Assembly: GCA_017559045.1 (NCBI GenBank) | Contig: JAFYTB010000122.1 | Coordinates: 1-16,189, forward strand | DNA: 16,189 nt | Direction of reading: 5' to 3' | Source: Eggerthellaceae bacterium | GTDB lineage: Bacteria; Actinomycetota; Coriobacteriia; Coriobacteriales; Eggerthellaceae | Shown here: one piece after another, positions 13,284-16,189 of the stretch | Position numbering within the stretch: the first letter of the stretch is position 1 | Layout: each line of letters starts with the position of its first letter | Made by a program: the position numbers and the translations under genes | The notes under the pieces: model-generated | Seen by the model: the letters and a program-made list of their open reading frames with translations, nothing else | Database searches by the model: none | Told to the model about the DNA's origin: nothing

Positions 13284-14048
13284 ATGATTCGTGTTGCTGT
13301 TATTGGTTGCGCTGGTCGCATGGGAAGCACCGTCGTTTCGGCTGTCTCTGCCGCTGAAGATATGCAGTTGGTTTGCGGCGTCGATCCCTATGGCGCTCAG
13401 GCGGATTTCCCGGTATACAGCACTCTTGCTGAAGCGCTCGAAAACGAGCAGTTCGATGTTATGGTTGACTTCACCATGCCGTCCGTCGTTGCTGACAACA
13501 TCAGGACCGCTCTTCCCGCTGGCGTAAATTGCGTTGTTGGCACCACTGGAATGAGCACCGAGACTCTTGAGGAGCTTGCCGCTCTTGCCCCTGAAGGAAC
13601 CTGCTTGTTCTATGCGCCCAACTTCACCACGGGCGCTGTCTTGATGATGCAGTTTGCTGAAGCCGCCGCACCGTACTTCCCGGAAGCTGAAGTCATCGAA
13701 TTCCATCACTGCAACAAGAAGGACGCACCTTCTGGTACCGCAGTCCGTACTGCGCAAATGATCGCTGCTGCAAGAGATTTCACGAGCAGCGCGCCTGGAT
13801 CTGAAACTGAAATTGAAGGAGCCGAGGGCGCTCGTGGTGCCCTTATCGACGGCGTTCCCGTACATTCCGTTCGTTCCATGGGCTACGTTGCCACCCAGGA
13901 AGTAATCTTCGGTAGCATGGGCCAAACGCTTACCATTCGCCACGACTCGTGGGATCGCACTTCCTACATGCCTGGCGTTCTTCTTGGCATCCGCAAAGCA
14001 CCTGACTGCAGTGGCCTGATCGTTGGTCTTGAAAACTTTATGTCTTAA
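13284..14048 (+). CDS. dapB: 4-hydroxy-tetrahydrodipicolinate reductase DapB
   Basis: 254 residues, normal for the family. DapB reduces 4-hydroxy-tetrahydrodipicolinate to tetrahydrodipicolinate with NAD(P)H, the second dedicated step of the diaminopimelate and lysine pathway that feeds peptidoglycan. The Rossmann nucleotide-binding loop is GCAGRMG at 8-14. The catalytic motif EFHHCNKKDAPSGTA spans 139-153 with the proton donor H141 or H142 and the substrate-binding lysine in NKKDAPSGT. GTTGMS and YAPNFTTGA are also family features. GAAGGG six bases upstream supports the ATG. dapA, whose enzyme makes its substrate, begins 82 bases downstream. Confidence 0.97.
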   Translation: MIRVAVIGCAGRMGSTVVSAVSAAEDMQLVCGVDPYGAQADFPVYSTLAEALENEQFDVMVDFTMPSVVADNIRTALPAGVNCVVGTTGMSTETLEELAALAPEGTCLFYAPNFTTGAVLMMQFAEAAAPYFPEAEVIEFHHCNKKDAPSGTAVRTAQMIAAARDFTSSAPGSETEIEGAEGARGALIDGVPVHSVRSMGYVATQEVIFGSMGQTLTIRHDSWDRTSYMPGVLLGIRKAPDCSGLIVGLENFMS

Positions 14049-14093
14049 TGAACGCTTTTTAATTCACGTGGCATAATTTAACGAGTTTGTTTT

Positions 14094-14106
14094 GACGCAC
14101 TGCGTC
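14094..14106 (+). repeat. Short palindrome between dapB and dapA
   Basis: GACGCA-C-TGCGTC is a perfect inverted repeat of six-base arms around one base, directly overlapping a -35-like TTGACG (14092-14097) and located 12 bases before the dapA ribosome site. It could be a repressor operator or a small mRNA hairpin. The matching -10 (TACAGT, 14113-14118, spacer 15) is poor and too near the start codon, so I do not claim a promoter. Confidence 0.35.
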
Positions 14107-14130
14107 TGAAGATACAGTAAGGAGCTCCAT

Positions 14131-15030
14131 ATGACGAAAGCACAGCCTCGCTTTGGACGACTGATCCCTGCAATGGTGACGCCTTTCGACGAGAACAAAG
14201 ATCTTGATCTTAACCGAGCACAAGAGCTCGCTGTTCGCCTTGTTGACGGAGGGTGCGACTCTCTTATCATCAATGGCACCACCGGCGAAAGCCCTACTGT
14301 TTTCTATCCTCAGAAAATCGAACTTTTCAAGGCAGTAGTTTCGGCAGTTAACGGCCGCGTTCCCGTTATTGCGAATGTTGGCGATAACTGCACTGCCGAT
14401 ACCGTTGAATTCGCTCGCGAAGTTGAGAAGCTTGGCGTCGACGGTTTCATGTGCGTCGTGCCGTACTACAACAAGCCTCCGCAGGAGGGTATGTATCAGC
14501 ATTTCCGCACCATTGCGAATGCAGTCGACATGCCTATCATCCTCTACAACATTCCTGGTCGTTGCGTTGTCAACATGACCGCAGAAACCACCCTCCGCCT
14601 TGCTCATGACTGCGAAAACATCATTGCCGTCAAAGAGGCATCCGGTAAGTACGACCAGATTCTTGAGATCATCGAAAACTCTCCTGAGGGCTTTGATGTC
14701 TACTCTGGCGATGATTCCGCTACCTACGAAATCATGAAGCTTGGCGGTGCAGGCTGCATCTCCACCATTGGCAACGTTTGCCCCGAGCGCATGAAGGAAA
14801 TCATCGAGCTTTGCGCTGCTGGCGACTTCCAGGCAGCATGGAAGGCCCACAAGGCTCTTCTTCCGCTTATGGACGGCCTTTTTGAGACCTCCAACCCCAT
14901 CTTGGTCAAGGAGGCACTCAAGCTCGTTGGCTTCCCGGTTGGCGGAGTCCGCCTTCCGCTCGTTGATGCAACTCCTGCCCAGAGCGAGCGCCTTGCATCC
15001 ATCATGCGTGAAGTCGGTGTCCTGAACTAA
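14131..15030 (+). CDS. dapA: 4-hydroxy-tetrahydrodipicolinate synthase DapA
   Basis: 299 residues, a typical length. DapA condenses pyruvate with aspartate semialdehyde, the entry step of the diaminopimelate/lysine pathway, as a class I aldolase-type TIM barrel. The pyruvate site GTTGE is at 49-53. The catalytic tyrosine is Y139 in YNIPGR, and the Schiff-base lysine is K168 in VKEASG. Further family features are NVGDNCTADTVE, PYYNKPPQEGM and YSGDDS. TAAGGAG six bases before the ATG is a good ribosome site. It follows dapB by 82 bases and probably lies on the same transcript, though the palindrome in the gap may allow separate control. A terminator follows. Family relatives such as N-acetylneuraminate lyase are less likely given the dapB neighbour and the GTTGE and YNIPGR motifs. 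Confidence 0.96.
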   Translation: MTKAQPRFGRLIPAMVTPFDENKDLDLNRAQELAVRLVDGGCDSLIINGTTGESPTVFYPQKIELFKAVVSAVNGRVPVIANVGDNCTADTVEFAREVEKLGVDGFMCVVPYYNKPPQEGMYQHFRTIANAVDMPIILYNIPGRCVVNMTAETTLRLAHDCENIIAVKEASGKYDQILEIIENSPEGFDVYSGDDSATYEIMKLGGAGCISTIGNVCPERMKEIIELCAAGDFQAAWKAHKALLPLMDGLFETSNPILVKEALKLVGFPVGGVRLPLVDATPAQSERLASIMREVGVLN

Positions 15031-15090
15031 CCGGCAACCCGCATGTTTCGCAGCCTCAAAACTGCAGACATTAAGTCAATTGTTTAGTCG

Positions 15091-15128
15091 CGCACACAGG
15101 GAATACCCCCTGTGTGCGTTTCCGTGTT
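15091..15128 (+). terminator. Intrinsic terminator after dapA
   Basis: CGCACACAGGG (15091-15101) and CCCTGTGTGCG (15108-15118) form a perfect 11-pair stem with a six-base loop, followed by TTTCCGTGTT. The T-tract is broken by CCG, so some read-through into rnj is possible. I find no convincing separate promoter for rnj in the remaining 20 or so bases. Confidence 0.8.
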
Positions 15129-15149
15129 AGAACTATAGATAGGAATTAC

Positions 15150-16189
15150 ATGTCCCAAAGCAAGAATCCTCGTCAGAGCGATTCCGCAAAGAAGCAAACG
15201 AGTGCTTTCAAGCACGTTGAGCTCGAGCGCGAGCGCCCGCACCTTACGCGTAACGGAGGTTCTGGCGAATTCGAGTCGCCTTATCGCAAGCCTCGCCGTC
15301 GCAGCGGTTCGCAAAATCAGAAGGATCCCGATGCAAAGCTTCGCATCATCCCCCTTGGTGGTCTTGATGCAATTGGCAAGAATATGACCGTGTTTGAGTG
15401 TGGGGGAGACCTCATTCTCGACGATGCGGGCCTCATGTTCCCCGAAGATGGCCATCCTGGCATCGACCTCGTTCTTCCTGACTACACCTACGTCCTCGAA
15501 AATGCACACGCACTTCGCGGCATCGTGATCACCCACGGCCACGAAGACCATACTGGTTCTCTGCCTTACCTCTTGAAAGATCTTGATTGCGAGGTGCCCA
15601 TTTACGCTACCAAGCTCACGCTGGGCCTCATCGAGTGTAAACTTGCAGAGCACAAGGTCAAAAACGCCAAGCTTGTCGAGATCGTACCTGGCCAGCAGAT
15701 CAAAATGGGCTGTTTTACGGTTGAGTTCTTTGCCGTAAACCACTCCATCCCTGGTGCAGTGGGCGTATTCATCCAGAGCCCCGCAGGCAATGTCCTCCAC
15801 ACTGGTGACTTCAAGCTCGATCAGACGCCTATTGATGGTGTTACCACGGACTTCTCCGCACTCGCTCGTTTCGGCGAAATCGGCGTTGACCTCATGTTGA
15901 GCGACTCCACCAATGCGCTCAATCCTGCATTTACTCCTTCCGAGGCTGAAGTCGGCAAAACGCTTAAGCAGATCATTAGCCAGGCAAAAGGCCGCGTTAT
16001 CATCGCCGCTTTTGCATCGCATATTCATCGCATGCAGCAGATCTGCGATGCTGCTATCGAAAATGGTCGAAAGGTCGTTGTTACGGGTCGCTCCATGATC
16101 CAGAACACCGATATCGCGCGCAAGCTCGGCTACCTCAACATCGAGGACTATGACCTCATTGACGCATATGAGCTGAAGGGTGTTCCTCC
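15150..16189 (+). CDS. rnj: Ribonuclease J (metallo-beta-lactamase/beta-CASP RNase), 3' truncated by window edge
   Basis: 346 residues are visible with no stop before the window end. RNase J is a 5'-3' exonuclease and endonuclease for mRNA decay and rRNA maturation. The metallo-beta-lactamase core starts near residue 72 (LRIIPLGGLDAIGKN) and contains HGHEDH at 129-134, H198 in VNHSIPG and D220 in HTGDFKLDQTP, the zinc ligands; GLMFPEDGHPGIDLVLPD and LSDSTNA are RNase J signatures. The beta-CASP insertion begins near the end of the window. The first 70 residues are a basic, low-complexity extension (YRKPRRRSGSQNQK) absent from the compact Bacillus enzymes. AGGA five bases upstream supports ATG 15150. 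The dapA-rnj order is common in actinobacteria. The missing part should hold the rest of beta-CASP and the C-terminal domain. Confidence 0.95.
   Translation, partial: MSQSKNPRQSDSAKKQTSAFKHVELERERPHLTRNGGSGEFESPYRKPRRRSGSQNQKDPDAKLRIIPLGGLDAIGKNMTVFECGGDLILDDAGLMFPEDGHPGIDLVLPDYTYVLENAHALRGIVITHGHEDHTGSLPYLLKDLDCEVPIYATKLTLGLIECKLAEHKVKNAKLVEIVPGQQIKMGCFTVEFFAVNHSIPGAVGVFIQSPAGNVLHTGDFKLDQTPIDGVTTDFSALARFGEIGVDLMLSDSTNALNPAFTPSEAEVGKTLKQIISQAKGRVIIAAFASHIHRMQQICDAAIENGRKVVVTGRSMIQNTDIARKLGYLNIEDYDLIDAYELKGVP

Noticed and set aside
15134..15139. TATAGA as a -10 box for rnj
   Set aside because: Transcription would begin within or just after the ribosome site, and no -35 match lies at the right distance; leaderless initiation is unlikely with an AGGA site present.
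15084..16028. 314-residue minus-strand frame opposite rnj and the dapA terminator
   Set aside because: rnj on the + strand carries the full metallo-beta-lactamase motif set; the antisense product matches nothing and runs through the terminator.

Overview
This window looks like a chromosomal housekeeping segment from an actinobacterium, most probably of class Coriobacteriia. That placement is an inference from gene order (hemW, hrcA, dnaJ2-type dnaJ, rsmE, phoH, ybeY, era, recO; then rpsO, pnp, dapB, dapA, rnj, which matches the order in actinobacterial genomes), from a base composition that looks mid-50s %GC by eye, and from a Firmicutes-like CIRCE/HrcA control site. All genes lie on the + strand. 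I see no mobile element, CRISPR array, tRNA or rRNA, and no intergenic stretch over 300 bases.

Region 1 (1-1077) is the 3' part of hemW, a radical SAM heme chaperone cut by the window edge. Region 2 (about 1109-10172) reads as one long operon. A CIRCE operator with one mismatch precedes hrcA, then follow dnaJ, rsmE, mtaB, phoH, a single ORF fusing ybeY to era, an unnamed zinc-ribbon/transmembrane/triple-PASTA protein, and recO. Internal gaps are only 3 to 41 bases and I found no terminator inside. The genes cover protein folding (HrcA, DnaJ), rRNA methylation and maturation (RsmE, YbeY, Era, PhoH), tRNA thiomethylation (MtaB), recombination (RecO) and an apparent envelope sensor.

Region 3 (about 10176-13101) is rpsO and pnp. 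rpsO has a plausible promoter of its own and is followed by a terminator-like hairpin. The rpsO-pnp gap carries a chain of small hairpins, as expected for a leader controlling PNPase. pnp ends at a strong intrinsic terminator.

Region 4 (13102-15127) holds dapB and dapA, two consecutive steps of lysine/diaminopimelate synthesis, with a structured upstream region before dapB, a short palindrome between the genes and a terminator after dapA. Region 5 (15150 to the end) is the 5' part of rnj (RNase J) with a basic N-terminal extension; it runs off the window.

The most unusual items are the YbeY-Era fusion, with a Ser in place of the usual Asn of the GTPase G4 motif, and the orphan zinc-ribbon PASTA membrane protein inserted between era and recO. 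No wholly new multi-gene system is evident; the window is mostly well-conserved core genes in an unusual arrangement.
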